Shown: positions 1 through 9,673, counted from the first letter of the stretch. The stretch is 64,000 nucleotides of DNA from Pedobacter steynii (GCF_001721645.1 NZ_CP017141.1:6510001-6574000); one strand, 5' to 3'. Notes: generated by a model not told the origin, from the letters alone. Numbers and translations: made by a program.

Positions 1-99
1 ATGCAAATAGCTAAATCAAGAATGATTCTTAATAAGCAAAATCACATTTATGTAAGCAAAAAAATACAGTCATCTTTTTTCGAATATCGCTTTTACAGC

Positions 100-627
100 T
101 CAGGAAGACGACTTTTTAACCTGGTCTGGAATAGGTTTAGATTTAGGAGTTACCTTGGCAGAGACTTTTCTTTTTACCAATGGTTTCTGTGTCGACTTTT
201 CTTTCTGGAGATCTTCTGCAGCATCTATAGAATGAGATTTATGAATATCATCTTCTGCTTCAGAGATATCAGATATCTTTTGATAATACTTATGAAGTAC
301 ATCAAGCTCCGATTCTGTCAGGTCTTCAATATCAACCATCCGGTTACTGGCATGTCTGCTTGCAGCAATCAGCTCATTTAATTTGAGTTGAATCGCTTTA
401 GAATCCTTATTCTGACTTTTCTGAATCAGAAAGACCATCAGAAAAGTAATAATGGTAGTCCCCGTATTGATCACCAGCTGCCAGGTATCAGAATAATTAA
501 ATATAGGCCCTGAAATAATCCAGGCCAGTACAATAAAAAAAGCAACCCCAAAAGCCACAGGACTTCCTGTCCAGGTAGTGATTTTAGTAGATATCTGTTC
601 AAAAAAATTATCGGCATTCTTTTTCAT
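100..627 (-). CDS. Low-affinity iron permease family protein
   Basis: Small membrane protein resembling the low-affinity iron permease family (PF04120-like). Two hydrophobic segments are visible in the first 75 residues: one after the TWTGSPVAFG motif (AFFIVLAWIISG), and one at INTGTTIITFLMVFLIQ followed by a QNKDSKAIQLKLNELI segment. Both motifs are typical of the family. The last 50 residues are a hydrophilic Lys/Ser/Pro-rich tail. A GTG at 651 would add 8 residues; I prefer the ATG at 627 because the family signature starts there. Actual iron transport by bacterial members is not firmly established, so the name reflects family membership. Confidence 0.8.
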   Translation of the reverse strand: MKKNADNFFEQISTKITTWTGSPVAFGVAFFIVLAWIISGPIFNYSDTWQLVINTGTTIITFLMVFLIQKSQNKDSKAIQLKLNELIAASRHASNRMVDIEDLTESELDVLHKYYQKISDISEAEDDIHKSHSIDAAEDLQKEKSTQKPLVKRKVSAKVTPKSKPIPDQVKKSSS

Positions 628-823
628 AGGATAAAAGTTTAGCTTATTCACGGTGATTTTCTACCAATAACAGTGCAGCATTTTAAAAGTTTGAAAGCAG
701 TACCTTAACCTGCTACTAATCAGCGCAAAATGATGCAGGGTATTCAACTAACATCCGTAAATATTTAAAACATTTTTCTTTCTGATTTGTAGCTATAATA
801 TTGCTAACTACAAACTTAGAACC

Positions 824-1396
824 ATGAAAACTAAACATTTAACCGTAATTTTCTCATTGGTTGTATTGGCATTTGCTGCCTGTCGGAATACCGATAAAAT
901 TAATGCAGGTGCTACAGATTCCAGTATTGAACAAAGCATGACCGATACCACCGCGATAAACCGGGGTGCTGATCCGGCCGCATTCATAAAAGAAGCTGCA
1001 ATTGCAGGAATAATGGAAATTGAACTGGGAAAGGTTGCTATGGAAAAAGCAACCAATGCAAAGATTAAAAAGTTCGGCGAAAAAATGGTCAAAGACCACA
1101 GCAATATTGCCGCCGACCTAAAAACATTGGCCGATAGCAAAAAAATAACCCTTCCCGCCACCCTCCCATCAGCAGATCAGCAGCATATTGAAGAAATGAA
1201 AAAACTAAGCGGCAAGGCATTCGACAAGCATTATATGGAAATGATGGAAAAAGACCACGTAAAAGCACTGGATCTGTTTAAGTCTGCTGCCGTATCGGGA
1301 GATGTAAAAATCAGAAATTTTGCCAGCAAAACTTTACGTGTCGTAGAACGTCATTTTAAACTGGCTGGGGAAATTAATGCAGGTACTACTTATTAG
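824..1396 (+). CDS. DUF4142 exported lipoprotein
   Basis: 190-residue protein with a lipoprotein signal (hydrophobic stretch ending AFAAC, lipid Cys at residue 20) and a DUF4142 domain over roughly residues 50-185. This is a helical ferritin-like bundle with the typical FIKEAAIAGIMEIELGKVA opening and a closing LRVVERHFKLA segment. The family's function is unknown; in Bacteroidota it often sits near stress genes, as here. The start follows a degenerate promoter-like TAATATTG at 796-803. The 3' end overlaps the convergent L,D-transpeptidase gene by 11 bp. Confidence 0.88.
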   Translation: MKTKHLTVIFSLVVLAFAACRNTDKINAGATDSSIEQSMTDTTAINRGADPAAFIKEAAIAGIMEIELGKVAMEKATNAKIKKFGEKMVKDHSNIAADLKTLADSKKITLPATLPSADQQHIEEMKKLSGKAFDKHYMEMMEKDHVKALDLFKSAAVSGDVKIRNFASKTLRVVERHFKLAGEINAGTTY

Positions 1397-2984
1397 CATT
1401 GGTCTTATCAGACATGCTGATCATCTGATACTTTTTCATATAACTATATAAGACCATATCGAGCCCGTACACGTCTCTTCTCAACTGCAAAACACCCTTA
1501 TGGTCTGCCCATGCTGTATAATAACTGAGGTAAACGGGGATTTTTTGGGGTAAAGCAATGTTCTTTGCCCTTGGATAGGAATTTTGCATTGCCAGCCTGA
1601 TCTGATCATAATTTTTTCCTTTGCCAAACAATGCAAGAGCAAGTTCCAGAGGTTTTTCTACACGGATACAACCATGGCTAATTGCCCGGTTAGCTTTTTT
1701 AAAGGCACTTTTTACCGGAGTATCGTGGAGGTATACACTACTGTGGTTGTTGAAAAGAAACTTAATTTTTCCAAGAGAATTCTGATCACCAGGACGTTGT
1801 TTAAAGGAATAATGATCCACCTGCTTCCAATCTATCTCCTGACTGGAACTAATACGTTTGCCATCTCTATAGACATCGATCTCATTGTTCTCCAGGTAAT
1901 CAGGATCCTCAGCCTGATATTTTGAAATTTCAGCCCGGGCAATGCTTGCCGGAATATGCCATATCGGGTTTACCTGTACACTATGAATGATGCTGTTGAG
2001 CTGAGGACTTTCCTTTTGCTGTAACTGGTCTTTAACTAACCCCGTATCGGGATCTTTACTCAGCTGCTGCTGATAGCTTTTATTTCTCCCTTCCCCTACA
2101 CATACTTTCATCTGTAAAACAGATTTTCCTTTTTCTATCACCTGCAGGTTAAAATCAGGAATATTTACCCATACATATTTTGTAGCCAGTGGCTTATTTT
2201 TCCATCTTAATCTTTCCAGGTTAACTTTAATAATCAATTCCGCTTCTTCTGCACTAATTTGTTTGGTGCTCATACCGGTTTCCAATGCTTTTTGCATCGC
2301 CAGATAAGAGGCGGAAGCGGGCTGAATGCTGTCCAGGTAATTCCCTAGGGAAGGTTTGGAGAATGGTTCCATCATCGCGGCACTGTCCGGACTCGGGCCG
2401 GAGATAAAATAGTTTACATAGACACTATCCGGATTCACCATTCCATAACGCATCGTCAGACTATATTTGATCAGAGCTGCTGAAAGGAGCCCTTCCAGTT
2501 CTGCTTTCGCCCTTAGATCGGATTTCATTTTTTCCGGCTTCATCTCTACCATTTTATGGAACAGGTCCCGGATTCTGGAAAGGTAAAAAGCTTCCGGATT
2601 CAGGCCGTGCCGTGGACTCTGATCCAGATATTTCAACAAAACGTCAAGGTCACCGGAAGCCAGGTACCGGTCGGTCAGAATCGTTTTATAATTTTCACTC
2701 TCATAATAACGGATCAGGCAATCTGAAGGATCATCCCATACCTTTTTAGACAAGAGCACTTTTTTTAAGGTCGGATTTGCTACTTTTTCAGGTAGGATTG
2801 GCTCCGGCACCTCTACAGGAGAAAGCCTGATCAACTCTTTTACCTTCGGGGTCACAGCATGCTCAGGTACCTTTACAGGAACAACTGGCTTTTTTACCTT
2901 GCAGGACGACCACATTAAACATATGGTTAGTCCTAAAGCAATTGCCAGTTTCAAAGGCCGATAACCATCAGCAAACTTCAACAT
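1386..2984 (-). CDS. L,D-transpeptidase of the YcbB/LdtD type
   Basis: Predicted periplasmic enzyme that forms 3-3 cross-links in peptidoglycan. The 532 residues begin with a hydrophobic segment ending in a Cys (WSSC, lipoprotein-like). A large N-terminal scaffold comes next, then a YkuD catalytic domain from about residue 265. The active-site motif SHGCIRV lies near residue 440, with catalytic Cys and His both present. The VNPIWHIPASIA motif is characteristic of the large YcbB-like subfamily, and the length fits it. The gene stands alone, convergent with the DUF4142 gene. Confidence 0.92.
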   Translation of the reverse strand: MLKFADGYRPLKLAIALGLTICLMWSSCKVKKPVVPVKVPEHAVTPKVKELIRLSPVEVPEPILPEKVANPTLKKVLLSKKVWDDPSDCLIRYYESENYKTILTDRYLASGDLDVLLKYLDQSPRHGLNPEAFYLSRIRDLFHKMVEMKPEKMKSDLRAKAELEGLLSAALIKYSLTMRYGMVNPDSVYVNYFISGPSPDSAAMMEPFSKPSLGNYLDSIQPASASYLAMQKALETGMSTKQISAEEAELIIKVNLERLRWKNKPLATKYVWVNIPDFNLQVIEKGKSVLQMKVCVGEGRNKSYQQQLSKDPDTGLVKDQLQQKESPQLNSIIHSVQVNPIWHIPASIARAEISKYQAEDPDYLENNEIDVYRDGKRISSSQEIDWKQVDHYSFKQRPGDQNSLGKIKFLFNNHSSVYLHDTPVKSAFKKANRAISHGCIRVEKPLELALALFGKGKNYDQIRLAMQNSYPRAKNIALPQKIPVYLSYYTAWADHKGVLQLRRDVYGLDMVLYSYMKKYQMISMSDKTNANK

Positions 2985-3172
2985 GAGGGAGATAATTATG
3001 CTTATCTACTTTAAACACCAGTCCATCTTTATTGTTTCAAATCAGCAAAAAAATAAAACACTAACTCACTGAAATAAAAATACATATAAATCAAAATTAT
3101 TAAAACAGCGGACCTCTTCTCTTGTTTATAAGTTATCAGCAATGTCAATTTGTTGGATAAAAAGAAGAAATC

Positions 3173-4021
3173 ATGAAAACCATATTAGTGGCAACAGATT
3201 TTTCAGAGACCGCCAGCCATGCTGCTTATTATGCGGTCTCTATCGCCTGGCAAATCGGATTTTCCAGGATCATTCTTTATCACTCTTACGACATTCCATA
3301 TGTAAGCTCGGAACTTCCGCTTCCGGAGCCTGCAGATATTAAACAATTACACCAGCAAAGCCTGGAATTCCTAGAATACCTTAGAAATGACCTGCTTACA
3401 CTTGGAAATCAACAGACGCTGATAGAAATCCATACCGATGAAAGACCTCTGATGCTGGCCGTGCAGGCTTTTACAGTGGAAGAAGAGATTGAACTCGTGG
3501 TGATGGGAATCAGGGGAAAAAACAAAATGGAGAAATTATTACTTGGCAGCAATAGCCTGAATGTGGCAAAAGAATGCGATGTCCCTTTATTATTGGTTCC
3601 TTTGGAAGCTCCTATTGAACGCATTAAACGCATTGCACTGGCCACTGATCTGAAAGAAGTAGCAGAAATCAGTCCGGTTGTGACGATCAAAAAACTCATC
3701 CATGCGCTTAAGGCCAAATTGTTTATCCTGAATGTGGATTATAATGAGAGTGAACATTACAGCCCTGATATCATTACTCAGCAAACAGCACTTCATAAAT
3801 TATGGGATGATGAAAATCCAGCATATCATTTTACCAATCATAAAGATTGCGCAGCAGGGATTATGAGTTTCGCGGAAGAAAACGACATTCAGCTGGTGAT
3901 TGCTATCCCAAGGAAATACGCTTTCTTTCAAAGTCTGTTTCACCGCAGTCTAACCGAAAAACTAGCTTATCACAGTCATATTCCCCTGCTCTTTATCAAA
4001 AGATCAGAACTCATTGATTAA
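3173..4021 (+). CDS. Universal stress protein, two tandem UspA domains
   Basis: Cytoplasmic 282-residue protein made of two consecutive USP domains (about 1-140 and 145-280). The first opens with KTILVATDFSE and carries a complete ATP-binding signature G-2x-G-9x-G-S (GIRGKNKMEKLLLGS). The second opens with RIALATDLKE and ends IPLLFIKR but lacks the glycine motif, so probably only one half binds nucleotide. Tandem USPs of this length are common in Bacteroidota. The gene is monocistronic. Confidence 0.92.
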   Translation: MKTILVATDFSETASHAAYYAVSIAWQIGFSRIILYHSYDIPYVSSELPLPEPADIKQLHQQSLEFLEYLRNDLLTLGNQQTLIEIHTDERPLMLAVQAFTVEEEIELVVMGIRGKNKMEKLLLGSNSLNVAKECDVPLLLVPLEAPIERIKRIALATDLKEVAEISPVVTIKKLIHALKAKLFILNVDYNESEHYSPDIITQQTALHKLWDDENPAYHFTNHKDCAAGIMSFAEENDIQLVIAIPRKYAFFQSLFHRSLTEKLAYHSHIPLLFIKRSELID

Positions 4022-4224
4022 TCAACTCATCAATTATTTTAGCGTGAGCCGGGGTATTCCGTTCAGGTTTATCCCTGCGGGAAGTATTAACTCCTCAACA
4101 GTAGCCTGGTATCTGTTCATATTCCTGGTTAAACAATTAAGCAGTCAAGTGGTTTGTTTTTTTTGATGGACAAAAAGAACTAAATTTATACTGGATTGTT
4201 TAAGGTATATAAATTACACACATC

Positions 4225-4857
4225 ATGAAAAAATCGATGTTTATTGGTCTTTTAGGAATGTTTTTTCTATTGACCTTATTATTTAATTCCTGTACCAGCA
4301 CAAAAATCATTTCCTCCTGGGCAAATCCATCAGGACAATTTGGACAATATCAGAAGGTGCTGGTGATCGGTTTAATGGGATCAAAGGATCGGGAACTTAG
4401 GGAAGAGATTGAAAATTCGATGGTCAGGATCCTTTCCAGCCATGGTATAAATGCCGGTTCTGCTTACGCGGAATACGGTCCTAAAGCATTTGACGGATTG
4501 AATGAAAAAGAAGCGATAAAAAAAATCAGAGATAAAGGATATGATGGAACCTTTACCGTGGCATTACTGGACCGGAAAAAACAAAGGACCTATTACGGTC
4601 CTTCTGTAGGTTACTACCCGCAAACCTATCGGTTTTGGGGGCATTACCGAACCCTCTATGCGCGCATATATGAACCTGGCTATTATACGGTAAGCACTAA
4701 TTTCATGCTGGAAGCCAATTTTTATAAACTCGGCTCAGATGAACTCTTGTATTCACTGCAAACGAAAACTTCTGCGCCAAATAGTCCACAGAGCCTGGCT
4801 ACGGAATTTAGCGAAGTGCTGATCAACGATATGCGAAGTAAAGGACTCGTTAAATAA
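4225..4857 (+). CDS. Exported lipoprotein of unknown function
   Basis: 210 residues with a clear lipoprotein signal (LLFNSC, lipid Cys at about residue 23). The mature part starts TSTKIISSWANP and contains a tyrosine-rich central region (YYGPSVGYYPQTYRFWGHY). The opening, the KVLVIGLMGS strand and the final LINDMRSKGLV resemble DUF4136-like lipoproteins, but I cannot assign the family confidently. It is likely anchored in the outer membrane facing the periplasm. No operon partner is evident. Confidence 0.75.
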   Translation: MKKSMFIGLLGMFFLLTLLFNSCTSTKIISSWANPSGQFGQYQKVLVIGLMGSKDRELREEIENSMVRILSSHGINAGSAYAEYGPKAFDGLNEKEAIKKIRDKGYDGTFTVALLDRKKQRTYYGPSVGYYPQTYRFWGHYRTLYARIYEPGYYTVSTNFMLEANFYKLGSDELLYSLQTKTSAPNSPQSLATEFSEVLINDMRSKGLVK

Positions 4858-4868
4858 GCTCTTTTATA

Positions 4869-5387
4869 CTATTTTAATCCGGCCTCTTTCGCAGCGGGAC
4901 CAATAAAACCGCTGGCGATCTTCGTTAAATACTCCTCTATATCCTTTTCATCACTCAGGCATTCCTCCAGTAAAACCGTCACTTTTGAATGCTTCATTTC
5001 TGCGGATAAAGAGACCAGACTACTATAAATAGCAATTTTATAGTGTTGAATAACTTTAACGAGGCAGAAAATAGCTACATCTCTCAGTGCGGTCCCCGTC
5101 TCAATCTTCCGGATCATACCAGATGCTTTATCTGTCAGGTTTTCCACCAGCAAACAAGTCCCTGCCCCAGCTTGATGATGAAACCTACCCATGATAGCCT
5201 CCAGATGTCCCAGGTGTTTTTCGGTAACCGCGCCATGCGAAATCAGCGCATGTTGAAGTTCTTTGCTTACTGCCGCCAGTCCAAGGGCGGCAAAACATTT
5301 CATAAACCTTTTTTCTGCATCATAAATCTCTTCCAGCCCATCAATGAAAAAATCATGCAGGCCTATTCTACTCATGGTATCTGTCAT
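4869..5387 (-). CDS. YciE-like ferritin-fold protein (DUF892)
   Basis: 172-residue all-helical protein of the DUF892/YciE family. It opens with the family hallmark LHDFFIDGLEEIYDAEKRF, followed by conserved acidic and His residues (ALISHGAVTEKHLGHLEAIM, IQHYKIAIYSSL) that in the family form a di-iron-type four-helix bundle. Such proteins are induced by osmotic and other stress, but their biochemical role is unsettled. The gene is convergent with the 4225-4857 lipoprotein gene (11 bp apart). An AT-rich upstream region of about 270 bp has no other gene. Confidence 0.9.
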   Translation of the reverse strand: MTDTMSRIGLHDFFIDGLEEIYDAEKRFMKCFAALGLAAVSKELQHALISHGAVTEKHLGHLEAIMGRFHHQAGAGTCLLVENLTDKASGMIRKIETGTALRDVAIFCLVKVIQHYKIAIYSSLVSLSAEMKHSKVTVLLEECLSDEKDIEEYLTKIASGFIGPAAKEAGLK

Positions 5388-5656
5388 AATTCAGAAGTCA
5401 GTTAAACCAAAATCAAGAAAAATGTTACTATAAATTTCGTTAAATCGCATTTAATTCGCAAGAATCAAACTGATTTAAAAGCACTTACATCAAAAAATAT
5501 AAAGTAAAAACCTATTTTTTGTTGATTTGTTTTATAAAAACAATGAAATTTATCATACTTCTGCTCTAAGCTATCTTTTTTTGTTTATGATTTACATTAA
5601 AAATTAAAACAAAAATATTCTTCGGCGGTTATACACCCAGCATTTATGAATCACTT

Positions 5657-5896
5657 ATGATGACGACAAAAGATTGGATTTCAACAGATCAGCAATTACC
5701 AAAAGACCATGGCTATAAATTGATTACAGTCATGAATCCTGAGTTAGAATATGGTTATCACATTGCCCGTTACAATACTTATCTGCAGGAATGGGAACTT
5801 CAGGAAGAAGAAAATTTAAGTCCCTGTCTGAAGGTGACGGGATGGATGGATTTACCGGAGCTGTTTAGCAAGAATCGGATTTCTTCTCTGCAATAG
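5657..5896 (+). CDS. Small DUF551-like protein
   Basis: 79-residue soluble protein. The opening DWISTDQQLPKDHGYKLITV and the closing VTGWMDLPE match the pattern of the DUF551 family (WISxxxxLP ... VTxWMxLP), which is known mainly from phages and accessory regions. No function is established. A second ATG lies one codon downstream of the first. It lies 48 bp upstream of the 2OG oxygenase gene and could be co-transcribed with it. Confidence 0.7.
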   Translation: MMTTKDWISTDQQLPKDHGYKLITVMNPELEYGYHIARYNTYLQEWELQEEENLSPCLKVTGWMDLPELFSKNRISSLQ

Positions 5897-5944
5897 AGCC
5901 ATTAGCTTTGTAACCAACATCAATAAGATTACCTAAACAATTAA

Positions 5945-6661
5945 ATGATGAACAGCGTTACAAGCAACCTAAAAGCCAGGAACTGGGAAGAAATAGGCCA
6001 TCACCTGCATGAACATGGCTATGCCAATGTAGAAAATGTGCTCAGCAAAACGGAATGTACAGAATTGATCAGCGCCTATCAGGACGACCATACCTACCGG
6101 AAAACGATTACCATGGAGCGTTACCGTTTTGGTCTTGGAGAATATAAATATTTTCAATATCCGCTACCAGATCTGATTACAAGGATCAGACAAACGGTTT
6201 ATTCGTTCATTGCTCCGATTGCCAATCAATGGATGAAAGTCCTGAATCTTGATCAGCTCTACCCGGAAACCCATGAAGAGTTCAAAAAAACCTGTCACGA
6301 CAACGGCCAGACAAAACCTACTGTACTGATTCTTAAGTATGGCAAAGGAGGATTCAACACCCTTCACCAGGATTTATATGGAGAAACCTACTTCCCCCTG
6401 CAAATTGTCCTGTTTTTAAATGAACCGGATGAGGATTACCGTGGCGGGGAATTTGTACTGACCGAGCAGATTCCAAGAGCACAATCCAAAGCTAACGTTC
6501 TCCGCCCCAAAAGAGGTGATATGCTGATCTTTACCACAAACTTCCGCCCCGTAAAAGGGAGTAAAGGCTATTATCGGGTAAATATGAAACATGGGGTCAG
6601 CCCACTGCATAGCGGACAGCGTCATACACTGGGGATCATTTTTCATGATGCACTGAGTTAA
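5945..6661 (+). CDS. 2OG-Fe(II) dioxygenase (prolyl 4-hydroxylase-like)
   Basis: 238-residue double-stranded beta-helix oxygenase using Fe(II) and 2-oxoglutarate. The iron ligands are visible: an HxD motif in NTLHQDLYGE at about residue 140 and a distal His in VNMKHGVSPL near residue 218. A nearby Arg (SGQRHTLGIIFHD) is placed to bind 2-oxoglutarate. The GGEFVLTEQ and RGDMLIFTT segments are typical of the fold. The substrate is unknown; homologues include protein hydroxylases. No signal peptide is seen, so it should be cytoplasmic. Confidence 0.85.
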   Translation: MMNSVTSNLKARNWEEIGHHLHEHGYANVENVLSKTECTELISAYQDDHTYRKTITMERYRFGLGEYKYFQYPLPDLITRIRQTVYSFIAPIANQWMKVLNLDQLYPETHEEFKKTCHDNGQTKPTVLILKYGKGGFNTLHQDLYGETYFPLQIVLFLNEPDEDYRGGEFVLTEQIPRAQSKANVLRPKRGDMLIFTTNFRPVKGSKGYYRVNMKHGVSPLHSGQRHTLGIIFHDALS

Positions 6662-6699
6662 ACATTTCCTATATTCATAGCTGATTTTACCTCCTGTAT

Positions 6700-8304
6700 A
6701 TGTTTAGTGAAACTCTGCTCCTCGTACTTGTGCTTCTTTTCGCTGTTTTTATGCTGACCATGCTGGCACAAAAACTCAAGATATCTTATCCAATCTTTCT
6801 GGTCATCGCCGGTCTCGCCATCAGCTTTATTCCAGGAATACCAAAGATAAAAATTGAACCGGAGCTCATCTTCCTGATCTTCCTGCCACCACTATTATAT
6901 GAATCAGCCTGGTATACTTCCTGGAATGATTTCTGGAAATGGAAAAGGCCGATCGCTGCACTGGCCTTTGGTCTGGTATTCTTTACCTCGATCATTGTAG
7001 CTTATGTTTCTACAACAATGATTCCTGGCTTTACCCTGGCAATGGGCTTTTTATTGGGCGGGATTATTTCACCTCCCGATGCGGTAGCGGCAAATTCTGT
7101 ATTGAAGAACATCAAAATACCCAAACGGTTAACTGCGGTATTGGAAGGAGAAAGCCTCATCAATGATGCATCCAGTTTAATCGTATTCCGTTTTGCACTG
7201 GCGGCAATACTTTCAGGTCAATTTTCCATGCAACAGGCAGTGGGACAATTTTTCCTTGCAGCAGGAATGGGGGTAGTAATTGGCCTGGCCATCGCACATA
7301 TCGTTTATGCAGTGCACCGCTTTTTACCCACCACACCTAGTATTGATGCAGCATTAACCCTCATGACACCTTATTTCATGTATATAGGAGCAGAACATTT
7401 TCATTTTTCCGGGGTGATGGCGGTAGTCAGCGGAGGGTTATTTCTTTCCTTCAGGTCCCATGAAATTTTTGCACACAGCAATTCCAGGATACAGGCAGTG
7501 GGTGTCTGGGCAACTCTGGCCTTTGTTTTAAATGGCCTGGTTTTTATCCTCATTGGTCTTGAGCTTCCTGTAATCATGGAGAGTCTGGGTGATTACTCCA
7601 TCAGTCAGGCCATCAATTACGGGCTGATCATCAGCCTGATCATTATCGTTATCCGGGTATTTTATGTACTCCTCATTGCTTATGTACCTGCATGGCTCGG
7701 CAATAGAAAACGGGCTGATCCGGTAAACCCACTCTGGAAAGGCCCTGTAATTGTAGGCTGGGCAGGGATGAGAGGGGTCGTTTCCCTGGCCTCAGCACTT
7801 TCTATCCCCTTATTAATGGGAGATGGAACCGCCTTCCCCCACCGCAGCCTGATCCTCTTTATCACCTTTGTCGTTATTCTTGTGACTTTGGTATTTCAGG
7901 GGTTGACTTTACCTCTGGTAATCAAATGGACGAAAATCAGGGAAATTGACGATTTCCCGCCAGAAGGAGAACAGGAAGCAGGGATCCGCCTTCACCTGAT
8001 GCAGGTCTCTTTAAAAAGACTGGAGGAGAAATTTTCAAAAGAGATTCAGGAAAACGAATTAGTCGGCTTTCTGAAAGACCAGATGGAGAGTGATATTTTC
8101 ATCAATAACCAGCGACTGGAATCTTTGGAATGTGATACCATAAGAAAAGACGAAATGGACTTCTACAACTCCATTTTACTGGACATCTATGCCGTACAAC
8201 GCAAGGAATTGCACCTCTTACGTAAAGAGAACCGCTATAGCGACGAAGAAATCCGAAAACAGGAAAGCCAGCTTGACCTGGATGAAGCAAAGATCAATTA
8301 TTAG
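6700..8304 (+). CDS. Na+/H+ antiporter, CPA1 (NhaP/NHE) family
   Basis: 534-residue inner-membrane antiporter with about 12 hydrophobic segments in the first 415 residues and a hydrophilic cytoplasmic tail of about 110 residues. Diagnostic CPA1 elements are FLPPLLYESAW, GGIISPPDAVAANSVLK, LEGESLINDASSLIVF (the acidic ion-binding region) and GWAGMRGVVSLASALSIP. It exchanges internal Na+ (or K+) for protons and contributes to pH and salt tolerance. It lies 38 bp after the oxygenase gene, with no obvious shared function. Confidence 0.93.
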   Translation: MFSETLLLVLVLLFAVFMLTMLAQKLKISYPIFLVIAGLAISFIPGIPKIKIEPELIFLIFLPPLLYESAWYTSWNDFWKWKRPIAALAFGLVFFTSIIVAYVSTTMIPGFTLAMGFLLGGIISPPDAVAANSVLKNIKIPKRLTAVLEGESLINDASSLIVFRFALAAILSGQFSMQQAVGQFFLAAGMGVVIGLAIAHIVYAVHRFLPTTPSIDAALTLMTPYFMYIGAEHFHFSGVMAVVSGGLFLSFRSHEIFAHSNSRIQAVGVWATLAFVLNGLVFILIGLELPVIMESLGDYSISQAINYGLIISLIIIVIRVFYVLLIAYVPAWLGNRKRADPVNPLWKGPVIVGWAGMRGVVSLASALSIPLLMGDGTAFPHRSLILFITFVVILVTLVFQGLTLPLVIKWTKIREIDDFPPEGEQEAGIRLHLMQVSLKRLEEKFSKEIQENELVGFLKDQMESDIFINNQRLESLECDTIRKDEMDFYNSILLDIYAVQRKELHLLRKENRYSDEEIRKQESQLDLDEAKINY

Positions 8305-8377
8305 TTTCATTCCCTCAACATATGTATATGTTTTGCAGTTAAAGTAAGCAGAACTTTGTTTCATAAAACAAAAGAAT

Positions 8378-9202
8378 ATGAAACGATTACTGTTTATTTT
8401 AACTGCAATTTTCTTTGCAGACGCAGCTTTTGCCGCAAAAGTGGATACGGTGAAGGTCTACAGCGAAAGCATGAAGAAAGACATTACCTGCCTTTTTATC
8501 TGTCCGGAACAGGCTAAACAGCAGAAAGAAAAGAAGTACTATCCTACAGTATACCTGCTGCACGGCTATACAGGAGACGCAAGGAGAACTTTGAAACTGG
8601 ACATCCCTGATCTGAAAGCCCAGGCAGATGCCCTGCAAATGATCATTGTGCTTGCTGATGGCGGATATGGGAGCTGGTATTTCGATAGTCCTGTTGATGA
8701 AAACATCAGGTATGAGCGCTTTATTACTAAAGAGCTGGTTCAGTTTACTGATAAGAACTATCCCACGATTGTAGATCGGACCAAAAGAGCCATTTACGGC
8801 TGGAGCATGGGCGGACATGGCGCTTTATACCTTGCAATGCGTCATAAGGAGTTGTACGGTGCAGCAGGAAGTATTTGTGGAGCAGTAGATTTCAGAGCAG
8901 CCACAAAAGGTTATGACATCGAAAAAAGTCTTGGTGATTATGCGGGTAATGAAAAAAGCTGGGAAGAACATACGGTAAACTACAATGTAGCTACTCTTAA
9001 AAACCAGGAATTGAAGTTGATCATTGACTGTGGACTTCAGGATCCTTTGCTGGAAGTAAACAGGACTTTACATAAAAAACTAACTGACCTGAAGATTGAC
9101 CATGATTATATTGAACGTCCTGGTGTGCACGACAATACCTATTGGTCAAAAGCTTCCGCATTCCAACTCTTATTTATCCATAATTATTTCAGCCAATCAT
9201 GA
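8378..9202 (+). CDS. Exported alpha/beta-hydrolase esterase (esterase D-like)
   Basis: 274-residue alpha/beta hydrolase with an N-terminal signal peptide (cleavage near AAFA/AKVD). The nucleophile elbow GWSMGGHG (Ser near residue 142) and the family signatures YPTVYLLHGYTG, DGGYGSWYFDSP and a C-terminal HDNTYW His are all present. It groups with putative tributyrin esterases and S-formylglutathione-hydrolase-like enzymes, but export makes formaldehyde detoxification unlikely. Its stop overlaps the start of the RidA-like gene by 4 bp (ATGA), so the two are translationally coupled. Confidence 0.9.
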   Translation: MKRLLFILTAIFFADAAFAAKVDTVKVYSESMKKDITCLFICPEQAKQQKEKKYYPTVYLLHGYTGDARRTLKLDIPDLKAQADALQMIIVLADGGYGSWYFDSPVDENIRYERFITKELVQFTDKNYPTIVDRTKRAIYGWSMGGHGALYLAMRHKELYGAAGSICGAVDFRAATKGYDIEKSLGDYAGNEKSWEEHTVNYNVATLKNQELKLIIDCGLQDPLLEVNRTLHKKLTDLKIDHDYIERPGVHDNTYWSKASAFQLLFIHNYFSQS

Positions 9203-9666
9203 ACAAACTCAGATCAACATTATTTATAATCCTATTCAGTATTATGGCAATTCAAGCTCAGTCACAGGAAATCAGTAACCCGAAAGGGCTTTACGACCCA
9301 CGTCCGCACGGATATTCACATATGGCCACTGTCCCGGCCAACAGCACCCTGGTTTTTGTGGCCGGACAGGCGGGAACCGATGAAAAAGGAGAACTTTCTG
9401 CTGACTTCAGAACTCAGGTGAGATTTACCCTCAAAAATATCGAAACCGCCCTTAAAAGTAAGGGCTTAACCCTTAAACATATCGCGAAACTGACCACATT
9501 AGTGGTAGATTATGGCCCGGAAAAGCATAAAATCCTCATCGAAGAGAGCAAAAAGGCATGGCCTGATGAGAAATATCCGGTAAACACCCTCATTCCGGTA
9601 TCCCGACTAGCCCTAGACGGGATGCAGATTGAGATAGATGCAACGGCAGTCCTTTTGAAAGATTAA
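9199..9666 (+). CDS. Exported RidA/YjgF-like protein lacking the catalytic Arg
   Basis: 155 residues: a signal peptide (to about AQSQE) followed by a RidA domain (TLVFVAGQAG, TLKNIETALKSKGL, IEIDATAV). RidA enzymes hydrolyse reactive enamine/imine intermediates in the cytosol and use an Arg equivalent to E. coli RidA Arg105. Aligned by hand, that position (FPARS in E. coli) is Asn here (YPVNT), while the following Glu region is kept. This suggests a non-deaminase RidA-fold protein in the periplasm. It overlaps the esterase gene by 4 bp and is followed by a terminator-like hairpin. Confidence 0.85.
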   Translation: MNKLRSTLFIILFSIMAIQAQSQEISNPKGLYDPRPHGYSHMATVPANSTLVFVAGQAGTDEKGELSADFRTQVRFTLKNIETALKSKGLTLKHIAKLTTLVVDYGPEKHKILIEESKKAWPDEKYPVNTLIPVSRLALDGMQIEIDATAVLLKD

Positions 9667-9673
9667 CCTCATT

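Noticed and set aside
1..381. Plus-strand open frame at the left edge
   Set aside because: It lies opposite to the iron-permease-like gene, has odd composition (Arg, Phe, Cys rich) and no family pattern; a shadow frame.
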